Below, in pieces: positions 17,837 to 29,826 of a stretch of 64,000 nucleotides of DNA (positions are counted from its first letter, which is position 1; each line of letters starts with the position of its first letter). The notes under the pieces are model-generated. The model did not search any database, was not told the DNA's origin, and was given only the letters and a program-made list of their open reading frames with translations. A program made the translations under genes and the position numbers. The stretch comes from Opitutaceae bacterium (GTDB lineage Bacteria; Verrucomicrobiota; Verrucomicrobiia; Opitutales; Opitutaceae), in assembly GCA_030693515.1 (NCBI GenBank), contig JAUYAK010000124.1:18264-82263 (forward strand). The letters run 5' to 3'.

Positions 17837-18406
17837 GTGGACCCGGACCTGCCGCTGATCGAGGCTTTGCAGGCGGGCGAGGATTTGGCGCTCAACGAGC
17901 TGATCCAACGCCACCGCGAGCCGCTTTTTCATTTCGCGTTTCGCTACCTGCGCAACGAGGCGGCGGCGCGCGACGTGGTGCAGGAGACATTTGTGCGCGT
18001 GTATTTCAAAGCCGGCTCCTTCAAGCCGCACTCGGCCGTCAAGACCTGGCTCTACACAATCACTGCGAATCTTTGTCGTGATCGCCTGCGAAGGCTCGCC
18101 AAGCACCGCCAGGATATTTCAATCGACGCTCCCGCGGCTGAGCACGCGGCGGTGACCGAACAAGCCGATGCACGCCCTAACCCCGCCGAACAGAGCGCAC
18201 AGGCGGATCAATTCAAAGTTTTGCAGCGCGCGATCGACCAGCTTCCACACACGCTCAAGCTACCACTCATCTTGAGTGCGTTGGAAGGGAAGACTCACAA
18301 GGAGACTGCCGAAATCTTGGACACGACGCCCAAGACCGTTGAGCTACGAATCTATCATGCGAAAGCGAAGCTGCGGGAACTGCTCTCAGGCTCAGCTCGC
18401 GAGTAG
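17837..18406 (+). CDS. cnrH: CnrH-like ECF RNA polymerase sigma factor
   Basis: 189 residues with a GTG start (no ATG fits better; the stop of the sensor is 7 bases away). Region 2 is clear in ALNELIQRHREPLFHFAFRY and AARDVVQETFVRVYFKAGSF, and region 4 in QLPHTLKLPLILSALEGKTH and ETAEILDTTPKTVELRIYHA. There is no anti-sigma domain of its own; the preceding genes supply the anti-sigma and sensor. It is the likely regulator of the divergent RND operon and perhaps of other genes with GGAAC-type boxes. Its last 15 bases overlap the 3' end of the convergent methyltransferase gene. Confidence 0.93.
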   Translation: MDPDLPLIEALQAGEDLALNELIQRHREPLFHFAFRYLRNEAAARDVVQETFVRVYFKAGSFKPHSAVKTWLYTITANLCRDRLRRLAKHRQDISIDAPAAEHAAVTEQADARPNPAEQSAQADQFKVLQRAIDQLPHTLKLPLILSALEGKTHKETAEILDTTPKTVELRIYHAKAKLRELLSGSARE

Positions 18407-19114
18407 GTGCGATGCGGCGCCAGGAGTCCGCTCAGCCGAGTCGGCGCGCACAGTATCGCGACCCGCCACCACCAGCCGGACAAATCCACGCGCGAAAGAA
18501 CGGTCCTTGAGGATCGTCAGCTCGGCGCGCCGAAGATGAGATTCAAAACCTTCATCGGTCCAATCTTTCGCGCAGGGTGGCTCCAATAGTGTGAGATAGA
18601 TCTGTAGACAGCGTCGCCTAATGTCCCCGGTTGGTTTGACCCAATCGACAATTCCAATCGTTCCTTCCGGAGCCAGAACACGGCGCGCGAATCGAAGGGC
18701 GTGCATCCGTGTTTCCGCGTCGAGATGGTGCAGGACGAACGCGAGGAGCACTCGATCAAATCGCCGCTCGCACTGAAGACTCCTGATGTCCGCGCGAATG
18801 ATTGTCGCGCTCGGCGCACGGCGCCGCGCGCGCTTGAGCATCGGCTCGGATCGGTCGATTGCGGTGACGCACGCCCCACGTTTGATCAATTTCTCGGTTA
18901 TGCCGCCAGTGCCGCAGCCCAATTCGAGAACATGCTCGCCAGCCCGCACCTCAAACGTATCGAGCGCTTGCTCGCGCAACGTATCCCAACCGCCGAGCGG
19001 AGAAAAAAGCGCCGGAGCGCCCAAATCGTAAACGACCGGCACCAGCCAGGTGAACGGACTTTCGTGTCCTTCCGATTGAACCGAATCATTCCCTGTCACG
19101 GTGGATTCCTTCAT
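18392..19114 (-). CDS. Class I SAM-dependent methyltransferase
   Basis: 240 residues from MKESTVTGNDS; the frame reaches 19183, but the shorter start fits better. Motifs I to IV are visible: HVLELGCGTGGITEKL, VTAIDRSEPML, ATIIRADIRSL, VLLAFVLHHLDAETR and LAPEGTIGIVDW. This is the UbiE/methyltransf_11 style. Its last 15 bases overlap the convergent sigma gene. The C-terminal FESHLRRAELTILKD region is family-typical. Nothing shows its substrate; it may be unrelated to metals. Confidence 0.82.
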   Translation of the reverse strand: MKESTVTGNDSVQSEGHESPFTWLVPVVYDLGAPALFSPLGGWDTLREQALDTFEVRAGEHVLELGCGTGGITEKLIKRGACVTAIDRSEPMLKRARRRAPSATIIRADIRSLQCERRFDRVLLAFVLHHLDAETRMHALRFARRVLAPEGTIGIVDWVKPTGDIRRRCLQIYLTLLEPPCAKDWTDEGFESHLRRAELTILKDRSFARGFVRLVVAGRDTVRADSAERTPGAASHLLAS

Positions 19115-19259
19115 GCGCGGACTTCGATTCGAGCAGTTGTCGGCGGGACTGAGCATTTGACCGCAGAGCGGCGGACGGATCACGCTTCACAACCTATTAA
19201 ACGACGGGTGCCGCAGCCCTCCCTCAACAAAATGCGCCCTATCTGTCACGTGCCTCGAC

Positions 19260-19634
19260 TTAGATGCGCGCTACGTCGGCTGGCGCATCATCGACCAAGA
19301 GTTCAAACTTCGCATGAGGTCCGGGCTTGCGTGAACTCGCAGGAAGGTCGGCAGGCGTAAACCCTACGGTGCTTTCTTTGAGCAGCGTCCCCCGTGCATC
19401 GAAGAACGCGATGTGAATGTTGGTGCGCGCCGTCGTAACGCCACCGACGGCCCGTTCCACGTAGCCGACGAGATATGCGTGACCGTCGCGGTGTTCGAAA
19501 AACGGGCGTGCGACATCAACCGAAGGAGACGATGCGCGCTCCAGCTTTGCGCCAGCAAGCCGCGCCGGCGGATTGTTCACCAACACACAGCCGCTGAGAA
19601 GCGTCACGGCTAGAACGAGGGAAAGCGTTTTCAC
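19260..19634 (-). CDS. Small lipoprotein, family member 1 of 3 (metal-operon lipoprotein)
   Basis: 124 residues with a GTG start at 19634 that opens a signal sequence ending LLSGC (lipobox). The earlier ATG at 19718 would add 28 residues without a signal. The rest is beta-rich: SVDVARPFFEHRDG, LVGYVERA, TNIHIAFFDARGTLLKE, FTPADLPASSRKP. The same order of motifs (RP, then HIDI or NIHI, then DxxG, then Px2LP) recurs in lipoproteins at 51352-51756 and 52374-52784, each also beside efflux genes. The C-terminus is shorter than in the other two. It ends the second czc-type operon, 59 bases after the RcnA-like gene. Function unknown. Confidence 0.7.
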   Translation of the reverse strand: MKTLSLVLAVTLLSGCVLVNNPPARLAGAKLERASSPSVDVARPFFEHRDGHAYLVGYVERAVGGVTTARTNIHIAFFDARGTLLKESTVGFTPADLPASSRKPGPHAKFELLVDDAPADVARI

Positions 19635-19693
19635 AGCGTTGGCTATCGTGGTTGAATTTGCTGCCGAGGAATACGTGCGCCGCGGAAAGCGGG

Positions 19694-20809
19694 TCAGAGG
19701 TGTCGCCAACCTTGCCAAGCGAAGAAAAGTCCTAAGGCGGTCAGCAGTGCGCTGGAAAAATATGGCGCTTTGCGCGCGAATTCGCCGAAGCCTTTGATTC
19801 GCTTGGATGCGTGATGGACGCCCCAGGCAGCAATTGCGCCCGTCGTGACGAGCGTGAGCGCCAGTCCGATGCTAAAGCAAAGCACGAGCGCGAACCCAAG
19901 CGTCACCTGCTTCAGCTGCAGGCAGACGAGCAGAATCGTCAGCGCTGCCGGGCACGGCATAAGTCCGCCAGTCAGGCCAAACAGAATGATTTGACCTGTT
20001 GAGACGGTGCGATCGGTAAAGCGTTTCGCGATGTCAGAGGCGTGGGCGCGTTCGTGGGCGTCCTGAAATTCGCCATCTGAAACGTCAAGGCCCGCGTGCG
20101 AGTGATGGTGGTGTTCATCCTCAGCGAATTGGAACGGATAGACGTGTGCGTGATCGCCATGAGCTAGAGTAAGCGTTGCATCGAACTCATGCGGCTCCGG
20201 CAATTCCTCGGTCGCTTCGAGAAACGCGCCTTGCGCGGCGAACATGAATTTCTGTCGGACGCTTTTGGTCCGGACGGTTTCCAGCGTGACTTCTCCAGGG
20301 GACGGAGGCGCGGTCTCGGCACGTTTGGCATCGAAAAAGAAAAGCCGGAAACGCGGAGGAACGTTCGTTTCGAAAACCGTGACCTCCGCCAATCCGTGAC
20401 CCGTATCTATTAGTTTTCCCCCGTTGGGGCCTTCATTGTCATGGGAGTGCGACGCAGCGAGCTTGGTATCCCGGCGTGTCCGCCAGAACATCCATGCGGC
20501 CATCGCGACAATGATGACGCCAGATGCGATTTGGAAATAGGGCTCGGTTCTCTCTGCTGTCCACTGAGAGCCGAATTTTAACGCGACCGCTGCGAGCGCC
20601 CAGATCACAAGTGAGTGCGAGAATGCCGCAGAGAGCCCGAGCAGCACGGCCTGTCCGATTGTGCCGCGAATCGCGATAATGAACGCTGCCATCATCGTCT
20701 TGGAGTGCCCAGGCTCGAGTCCGTGCAATGCACCGAGCAGAATGGCCGTGGGAATGAAAAGCCAGGCGTGGGCCGCGCCTTGCTGGAGCAATTCGGTGAA
20801 GGAAGTCAT
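19694..20809 (-). CDS. rcnA: RcnA-like nickel/cobalt exporter (NicO family) with an inserted GPxGG domain
   Basis: 371 residues from MTSFTELLQQG; the N-terminal extension to 20995 overlaps non-coding sequence. The first transmembrane helices carry HGLEPGHSKT (residues about 29-38), the NicO/RcnA signature, and a later helix has GGLMPCPAAL (about 281). Between them, residues about 125-235 form a soluble insertion starting GPNGGKLIDTGHGLAEVTVFE and ending in EPHEFDATLTLAHGDHAHVY, followed by DEHHHHSHAG. That domain also occurs in the CzcB adaptor at 26323 and, more remotely, as a secreted protein at 51845. E. coli RcnA exports Ni(II) and Co(II); here the His-rich insert probably binds the metal. 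It follows the P-type ATPase in the operon. Confidence 0.85.
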   Translation of the reverse strand: MTSFTELLQQGAAHAWLFIPTAILLGALHGLEPGHSKTMMAAFIIAIRGTIGQAVLLGLSAAFSHSLVIWALAAVALKFGSQWTAERTEPYFQIASGVIIVAMAAWMFWRTRRDTKLAASHSHDNEGPNGGKLIDTGHGLAEVTVFETNVPPRFRLFFFDAKRAETAPPSPGEVTLETVRTKSVRQKFMFAAQGAFLEATEELPEPHEFDATLTLAHGDHAHVYPFQFAEDEHHHHSHAGLDVSDGEFQDAHERAHASDIAKRFTDRTVSTGQIILFGLTGGLMPCPAALTILLVCLQLKQVTLGFALVLCFSIGLALTLVTTGAIAAWGVHHASKRIKGFGEFARKAPYFSSALLTALGLFFAWQGWRHL

Positions 20810-20895
20810 GACTTGTTTGGCATTGTGGTTGCGGGTTTCCGATAAAGAGCAGTGGCGATCAGCCAGCCACTCGACGGGTGTTGCGCGATCAGCAA

Positions 20896-22755
20896 TTAGG
20901 AATCGATCCTCACGCGCAGGAGCTTGATCGAATTGACGAAGACGAGGACATCCGGTCCGAGATGCAGGAGCGCCGCTTGCACCGGTCCGATCCACCCGAG
21001 GAGTGCGGCGGTGATGCCGAGCACGTGCACCACGCCAACGCCCACGTAGAGATTTTCCTGAATGGTGCGATACGCGCGCCGGGCGAGCGCCCGTGCGAAC
21101 ACAATTCTAGAAAGGTCGTCGGTCATGAGCGCCACGTCTGCCGCTTCGATCGCCGCTTGTGTCCCGCGCGCGCCCATCGCGATGCCCACGTTCGCTCGCG
21201 CCAACGCGGGCGCATCGTTCACGCCATCGCCGACCATCGCGACGACATGTTTCGCCTGCTGCAATCCCGCGATGGCGTTCACCTTGTCCTCGGGCAGCAA
21301 GTCCGCGCGCACGTCGTCAATCCCGAGTTCCGCCGCGACCTGCTGCGCGGTCCGCGCGCTGTCGCCCGTGAGCATCACCACTTTTTTGACGCCGGTGGCC
21401 TTGAGTCGCGCGACGGCGTCTTTGGCGCCGGGACGAAGTCGATCAGCCAGGTCCAACGTGCCAGCCACCCGGCCATCCACGGCGACGTAGATCGTCGTCC
21501 CCGCTTGTTCGCGCCCCAGCGGCGGCGCGACGATGCCATTTTCGGTGAGGAAGGCACCGTTCCCTACGAGCACGGGCTTGCCCTCGACGGTCGCTTTCAC
21601 CCCGCGACCACGAACCATTTCAAAGGCGGACGGTTCGGGCACGGAAAGTTTCATCTCTTCCGCACGAACAACGACCGCCTTCGCCAAGGGGTGGCCCGAC
21701 CGACGATCCGCCGCGGCTGCGAACCTCATAAGCGCTTCGTTGGTGAAACTGGCATCCGTGGGATGGATGCCGACGACGGCGGGTGCGCCGGCAGTGAGGG
21801 TGCCGGTTTTGTCGAACACGACGACATCCGCTTTCGCGAGTAATTCCAGATAAATGCCCCCCTTGACCAGGATGCCCTGCCGCGCCGCCCGCGCGATGGC
21901 TGCGATCATGACGAGTGGCGTCGCGAGCCCGAGTTCCGCCGGTGAAGTGAAAATCATCAGCGTCACGACCTTTCTCAGATCGTGGGTCACGAGATAGACG
22001 CCGAGAAGGAATACGAAAACCACCGGAATCAGCCACGCCGCAACTTTGTCCGCCAGCTTCTGCACGGGGGCTTGATGTTCCTCGGCATTTTCCACCAGCG
22101 AGACGATCCGCGCGAACATCGTGTCCCCACCGAGCTTGTCGGTGCGAATGTCCAGCGCACCCGATTCCACCACAGTGCCGGCCAGCACCGAGGCATCGCG
22201 CGACTTTTCCTGCGGCATGCTTTCACCGGTGATCGGCGCTTCATTCACCGCCCCTTCGCCCGAAACCACGGTGCCATCGACGGGAATCTTTTCCCCGCCG
22301 CGCACGAGGACCACATCGCCCACTTTCAATTCCGCCAGCGGCACGGTGCGTTCCTGCCCGTCTGCGCGGATGGTGGCTGTCTGCGGGACGGAACCGATGA
22401 GCGCCTTGATCGAAGCGCGGGCACGGTCTGTGTTCAGCTCGGCGATGAACTCCGCTATCAAAATGATCGTCATCAAGACGGCGCCGGCCACGTATTCATG
22501 GCCGATCATCGCGATCACCGTCGCGACCGTGACAAAAATTTCCGTGCCGATTTTTCGCTCCCGCACGAGATCGAGCACCCCCGTCTTAACCAGAGGATAC
22601 AGGCCTAACGCAACCGCTCCAAACAAGACCGACAGTGGCACGATTTGCCCCCAAAAGAGCAGGGTAATGACGCCGACGACAATAATGCGCGTGATCTCCA
22701 ACCACCGATCACGGGTGATCAACGAGGGACGTTTTTCGAGGTCGGCCGGAGTCAT
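20896..22755 (-). CDS. Heavy-metal P-type ATPase with SPAEL in place of CPC
   Basis: 619 residues from MTPADLEKRPSL, with no N-terminal HMA domain. The catalytic set is complete: ITGESMPQ, DKTGTLT (Asp at about 315), SGHPLAK, TGDSARTAQQ and GDGVNDAP (about 509). In the ion-binding helix, however, the usual CPC is replaced by FTSPAELGLATPLV (about 269-282), which has no cysteine. This is unusual for P1B pumps and may mark a different metal. The frame runs upstream to 22911, but 22755 is chosen because the 80-residue membrane gene ends 2 bases before. The gene is in the second czc operon; Co, Ni, or Zn are possible substrates (inference). Confidence 0.88.
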   Translation of the reverse strand: MTPADLEKRPSLITRDRWLEITRIIVVGVITLLFWGQIVPLSVLFGAVALGLYPLVKTGVLDLVRERKIGTEIFVTVATVIAMIGHEYVAGAVLMTIILIAEFIAELNTDRARASIKALIGSVPQTATIRADGQERTVPLAELKVGDVVLVRGGEKIPVDGTVVSGEGAVNEAPITGESMPQEKSRDASVLAGTVVESGALDIRTDKLGGDTMFARIVSLVENAEEHQAPVQKLADKVAAWLIPVVFVFLLGVYLVTHDLRKVVTLMIFTSPAELGLATPLVMIAAIARAARQGILVKGGIYLELLAKADVVVFDKTGTLTAGAPAVVGIHPTDASFTNEALMRFAAAADRRSGHPLAKAVVVRAEEMKLSVPEPSAFEMVRGRGVKATVEGKPVLVGNGAFLTENGIVAPPLGREQAGTTIYVAVDGRVAGTLDLADRLRPGAKDAVARLKATGVKKVVMLTGDSARTAQQVAAELGIDDVRADLLPEDKVNAIAGLQQAKHVVAMVGDGVNDAPALARANVGIAMGARGTQAAIEAADVALMTDDLSRIVFARALARRAYRTIQENLYVGVGVVHVLGITAALLGWIGPVQAALLHLGPDVLVFVNSIKLLRVRIDS

Positions 22756-22757
22756 GG

Positions 22758-23000
22758 CTATTGAGTTTTCTTTTGCGCGCGTTTGCGCCACCAGAACCGC
22801 ACGAGTTCCACGACCCCGCCAAGCGCCGCGCCGGCGACGCCGCCAGCAAACATGATTAGCGCGCTCGGACGGACCACAAACTCGGCCGCCACGCCGACGA
22901 GCATCCCGCAACCGGCGCCCACGGCGAGGCCAGTCATTTCAAACTCCGCGGCGGCGGGCCGCGGTCGCCGCAGCGCCTTGGATTTGTTGATTCGTTTCAT
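22758..23000 (-). CDS. 80-residue two-helix membrane protein paired with a P-type ATPase (member 1)
   Basis: 80 residues from MKRINKSKALRRPR. Two transmembrane helices (FEMTGLAVGAGCGMLVGVAA and LIMFAGGVAGAALGGVVELV) are followed by a basic end (RFWWRKRAQKKTQ). It has the same length and layout as the gene at 51096-51338: helix, short loop, helix ending VExVRFWxRxR, and each stands directly upstream of a P-type ATPase (2 bases here, 36 there). It does not match any family I know. A role as a small accessory subunit of the ATPase is inferred from this double association. Confidence 0.72.
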   Translation of the reverse strand: MKRINKSKALRRPRPAAAEFEMTGLAVGAGCGMLVGVAAEFVVRPSALIMFAGGVAGAALGGVVELVRFWWRKRAQKKTQ

Positions 23001-23080
23001 ACTCGGCAGGTGGCGCTCGTTGCTCAAAACCCGTGCGAGGAAGAATTGGCGTGGCAGCGTAGCCGTTGAATGCGATCGGC

Positions 23081-26287
<3,207 letters not shown>

Positions 26288-26322
26288 TTAGACGGCGTTC
26301 CGGATTTTCCGTGGGTGACGGG

Positions 26323-27591
26323 TCAATGGTCGTGCGTGGCGCCGGACTTCCCGATGTCGGCCTTGATGAGAAAACTATTTTCGGTGACGTAGAGTTCGCC
26401 GGCCTTGAGACCCTTGAGCACCTCGACATAGCCGCCGCTACGGCGGCCGATTTCCACTGGACGCGCCTGATAGAGATCGCCGTGCTGCGAAAAAACCACG
26501 GTGAAGGAAAACAGCGTTTGCAGGCCCGATTCTTTCACCGCCACCGGCACGGGAATTTCTTCGACCGTGATCGCCGCTTTGACGAAGAGTCCGGGACGCC
26601 AGCGGCCATCGGAATTCGGCATCACGACGCGCGCCGAAAGCGTTTGGGATTCGACCGAGCCGAGCGGCGAAATCCACGCCAGTTTGCCCGTGGCTTCCTT
26701 GCCTCCGTCATCGGCATGGAGGGCGACGGCCTGGCCGACTCGCACTCGCGCTTGATCGCGCTTCTGGATATTGAGGTCGATCCAGACATCCGCGAGATCG
26801 GCAATGGTATAGAGCGGCGCGCCTTCGGCGACAGCCTCACCCGCGGTTGTCCCTCGCTCGACGATGATGCCGGCGATGGGCGCTTTCACCTCGAAAGTGG
26901 TGAGCGTCTGATTTGACTCGATGACGGCCACGACTTCGCCCGCAGTCACGGCGTCGCCAAGTGCCTTGCGCGCTTCGCGCACCACGCCGGGGAAGCGGGG
27001 AATGACGCGGGAGACCTTGTTGCCGTTGAGCTTTACCTGGCCGTAGACGGCCACGGTTTCGGCGAGCGTGGCCGGGCCGGCCGGTTCAGCGACCACCCCC
27101 GCGGTCTTGGCACTCTCCGCGTTGATGGTCGTCTGCATTTCGGGCGCGGCGAGTTCCCAGCGGTGGCTCCGCCCGCCGTGCTCGGCCGTGATCAGGTAAG
27201 TGAAGGAGTGCGGTTCATAGACCTCCGATGAACCGCGCAGATAATCACCTTCCTGCGTGAACGTGTAGTGATCGACGACGTTGCCGGGTCGCGTCAGTTG
27301 CAGGTTGAACTTGACCGTGGCCGGGGCGAGCGGCTTGCCGCCCTGGGTAAACCACGCGCGAAATTCCGGCGGCACGCCTTTCTCGTAGATCGCCAACTCA
27401 GCGGCGAAATCGCCATCGCGGAAAAGTTTTCCGCCGTGCGGGCCTTTCGGAGCTTCTTCGGCTGCCGCCGCGCCGTGTCCGGATTCCGCCGATCCAGCCG
27501 CCGTGTGACTGGCTCGTTTGGAGATAAAGTAAACTCCGGCGCCGCCCAGAACGAGCACGGCGAGAATCGTGAGAGGAAGTTTCAATTTCAT
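26323..27591 (-). CDS. czcB: CzcB-type RND adaptor with an N-terminal GPxGG domain
   Basis: 422 residues with an N-terminal membrane anchor (LPLTILAVLVLGGAGVYFI). Residues about 48-150 form an extra domain: APKGPHGGKLFRDGDFAAEL, YEKGVPPEFRAWF, ending EPHSFTYLITAEHGGRSH. The usual adaptor core then follows: ETVAVYGQVKLNGNKVSRVI, AVTAGEVVAVIESNQTL, YTIADLADVWIDLNIQKRDQ and VLKGLKAGELYVTENSFLIK, ending ATHDH. The same extra domain is found in the RcnA-like loop (19694-20809). It probably binds metal before it enters the pump. It is in the order czcC-czcB-czcA, 46 bases after czcC. Confidence 0.9.
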   Translation of the reverse strand: MKLKLPLTILAVLVLGGAGVYFISKRASHTAAGSAESGHGAAAAEEAPKGPHGGKLFRDGDFAAELAIYEKGVPPEFRAWFTQGGKPLAPATVKFNLQLTRPGNVVDHYTFTQEGDYLRGSSEVYEPHSFTYLITAEHGGRSHRWELAAPEMQTTINAESAKTAGVVAEPAGPATLAETVAVYGQVKLNGNKVSRVIPRFPGVVREARKALGDAVTAGEVVAVIESNQTLTTFEVKAPIAGIIVERGTTAGEAVAEGAPLYTIADLADVWIDLNIQKRDQARVRVGQAVALHADDGGKEATGKLAWISPLGSVESQTLSARVVMPNSDGRWRPGLFVKAAITVEEIPVPVAVKESGLQTLFSFTVVFSQHGDLYQARPVEIGRRSGGYVEVLKGLKAGELYVTENSFLIKADIGKSGATHDH

Positions 27592-27637
27592 GAAATGGGA
27601 TGGCTGTAAATTATGTGGGGTGGCTGCGCGCGAACGC

Positions 27638-28903
27638 TCAGGGTGCCGCCGAGGCGCCGATCAGGCGTTCGATTTCGACCAGTGTGCGGTGATACTCGGC
27701 GTCGGCCCGGATCAATTGCTGGCGCGCGCCAAGCAATGCCTGCTGCGCCTCAAGTAGATCGCGGACGGCATAGCGCCCGGTGTTTGCGCCGTCGCGCACC
27801 GCTTTCAGCCACGCTTCTGCCGCCGGAATCAACTCCTTCTGCGCGGCCTCATGCTCGATCTGCGCGTGCTTGATCTCCTGCACGAGTTCGAAGAGTAGCG
27901 CCTTCGCTTCGATCAACGCGGCCTCACCTTCCGCACTCGTGCGGTCACGCTCGGCACGCGCTTCGGCGGCCAGCGCTTCGCCATGCGCGCGGGACGGCCA
28001 CGCGTAGTTGAGTCCGAGAACGAAGCCCCAATCGTCGGTTCGTTCGACGCGACGGATGCCGCCGCCGACCCGCGCCTCGCCGCGCGCCGCGTTCGCACGG
28101 GCGAGTTTCTCCTGGGCGAGTCGCCAGCGACCGAGCGCGGCGTAACGCGCCTGCCCCGGCGTCGCCGCCAACCGCTGGGTCAGCACGCCGAATTCCGCCA
28201 GCTTCGGGAGCGTTCCCAGATCAGCCTGCACGCCCTCGAAATCGGCGGTGTCCGCCCCCCACAACAACGCGAGCGCTTGTTTCGCGGCGCTCATTTGGTG
28301 TTCCGCGTGCTCCGCTTCGAGGTCGGCCTGAACGCGGGTGAGTTGTGTGCGCGCCACATCGGCAGCCGTGGCCGCGGTTTGCTCTGCACGGCGGCGAATA
28401 TCGGCTTCGGTTTCCGCCGCGAGCTTCGCAACCTCACGAGATGCGGCCACGTCTGCGGCAGCGGCGGCGATGCGGATGAACCGACGAGCGGCTTCGGCGA
28501 GTAATTCGCGGCGCTTCTCCTCCCATTCGAGACGTTCGGCTTCGTTCAGTCCGGTCGCGACGGCAGCTCGCGCCGAACGCCGCGCGGACCAATCAATCGC
28601 CCGGCTGAGTTGCAAAGTGGTTTCCAAGCTCCGGAACGCCCGCAGTTCGCCGGTGCCGAGTCCGTTTTCAAATTGGAGTGACGCCTCGGGCGTTGGGCGC
28701 ACGGCAGCTTGGGCACTACGCGCTTCGGCGAGCCGTGCTTGCGCATCGCGCGTGCGCATCCACGGGTGGCCGGCCTCGACGCGTGCGAGCGCTTCGGACA
28801 GGCTCAGCGGCGCCGCGCGAGCGACGGACGGGGCCAGGGTGCCAAAGGACACACCGGCAAAAATGAGAGACAGGACAGGACGAAAACGAAATAAGGCATT
28901 CAT
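27638..28903 (-). CDS. czcC: CzcC-type TolC-family outer-membrane protein
   Basis: 421 residues with a signal peptide (MNALFRFRPVLSLIFAG...VARA). Long Ala/Arg-rich helices dominate, typical of the OEP tunnel: LSEALARVEAGHPWMRTRDA, SRAIDWSARRSARAA, DVARTQLTRVQADLEAEHAE and a C-terminal repeat RYAVRDLLEAQQALLGARQQ. It starts the czcCBA operon, 101 bases after a secreted His-rich protein. No unusual features apart from very high Ala content. Confidence 0.9.
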   Translation of the reverse strand: MNALFRFRPVLSLIFAGVSFGTLAPSVARAAPLSLSEALARVEAGHPWMRTRDAQARLAEARSAQAAVRPTPEASLQFENGLGTGELRAFRSLETTLQLSRAIDWSARRSARAAVATGLNEAERLEWEEKRRELLAEAARRFIRIAAAAADVAASREVAKLAAETEADIRRRAEQTAATAADVARTQLTRVQADLEAEHAEHQMSAAKQALALLWGADTADFEGVQADLGTLPKLAEFGVLTQRLAATPGQARYAALGRWRLAQEKLARANAARGEARVGGGIRRVERTDDWGFVLGLNYAWPSRAHGEALAAEARAERDRTSAEGEAALIEAKALLFELVQEIKHAQIEHEAAQKELIPAAEAWLKAVRDGANTGRYAVRDLLEAQQALLGARQQLIRADAEYHRTLVEIERLIGASAAP

Positions 28904-29004
28904 GAGGCTTCCCGGTTGACCGGAACAATACGAAGTCCCGGCGCACCACGTGCGCGGGAACGAGGCTCAACGCGTGCGCAGGAGCGAACGCGCGGAAAGC
29001 CGCC

Positions 29005-29397
29005 TCAAATCAAGAATGCCATCGACCGTAGTAACGGTGGTGGCGCGTGCACCATTTCCGACTCCGCGGAAGGATGCGCCAGACTGACGAAACGTTCCAC
29101 TGGCATTCGTTGCGCCAGCGCGTTCAACCAAATCTGAGTGACGAGCACCGGCGCGCCGATTTCGCGCAGCACGGAAGATTTCTGGATCTGACTCCACCCG
29201 AGCCGGTGAGCGTGCAACCCCTCGGCATCATGGGAACCGGTCACGTGATAAGCCTCACTCAACCCCAATAACCCCGCGTTATGCTCTCCGTGATCGTCAT
29301 GATCGTCGTGCGCGTGAAAGACAGTAAGCCCGTTCGCCGGCACGAGTGCCACGGCGAACATCAGGACTAAGAGCGCCCATGACAGGCTGCACTTCAT
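29005..29397 (-). CDS. Small secreted His-rich protein leading the czc operon
   Basis: 130 residues from MKCSLSWALLVLMFAVALVP with a signal peptide, then FHAHDDHDDHGEHNAGLLGL (seven His in 13 residues) and HVTGSHDAEGLHAHRLG. The C-terminus MVHAPPPLLRSMAFLI has a proline-rich turn that resembles the end of the secreted protein at 58075-58467, which also heads a czc operon and also has 130 residues. It is likely periplasmic metal binding or sensing; unrecognised family. The stop lies 101 bases before czcC, and it probably shares its transcript. Confidence 0.65.
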   Translation of the reverse strand: MKCSLSWALLVLMFAVALVPANGLTVFHAHDDHDDHGEHNAGLLGLSEAYHVTGSHDAEGLHAHRLGWSQIQKSSVLREIGAPVLVTQIWLNALAQRMPVERFVSLAHPSAESEMVHAPPPLLRSMAFLI

Positions 29398-29826
29398 TCG
29401 ACGCACAGAGCGGAAAGAGAACCTGAACGCATCTTCCGTCAAGCCATCCCTGAATGCGCTGAGCCCGGCAAGAAAGCCGAGCCGTAGCAGTTTTATCCCC
29501 CCGCGCCGACCTAGCTAGCCGACGCGGTGCGTGCGAATCACTGGAGCGATTCGGAAATGTTCTGATTATCAAACATGGCATCAAGGACACCGCGATGTCC
29601 GCCTTCGGCCAATCCCATGCCCACAAAGACATCCGGGCGCTCACCGCCCTCGCGCGGAATCCGCGACACCGCCCGAGCAACGTGGTGCGGTGAGCGAACG
29701 TGCCTCGCCGAAGGAGAAAGAGGGTTCAACGAAAGACCCTGCCGGACGAGAAACCCAGCAGCACGCCGCGGAGCCGACCCACCCGCGCAAACATTCACCT
29801 GGCACGTGAGCGCGTGAAACACTTCC
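29398..29826. other. 429-base stretch without a convincing gene
   Basis: Small ORFs exist on both strands but none has a recognisable sequence or a start signal. The part next to 29397 should contain the promoter of the second czc operon. I see no clear riboswitch, terminator or repeat. Confidence 0.5.
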
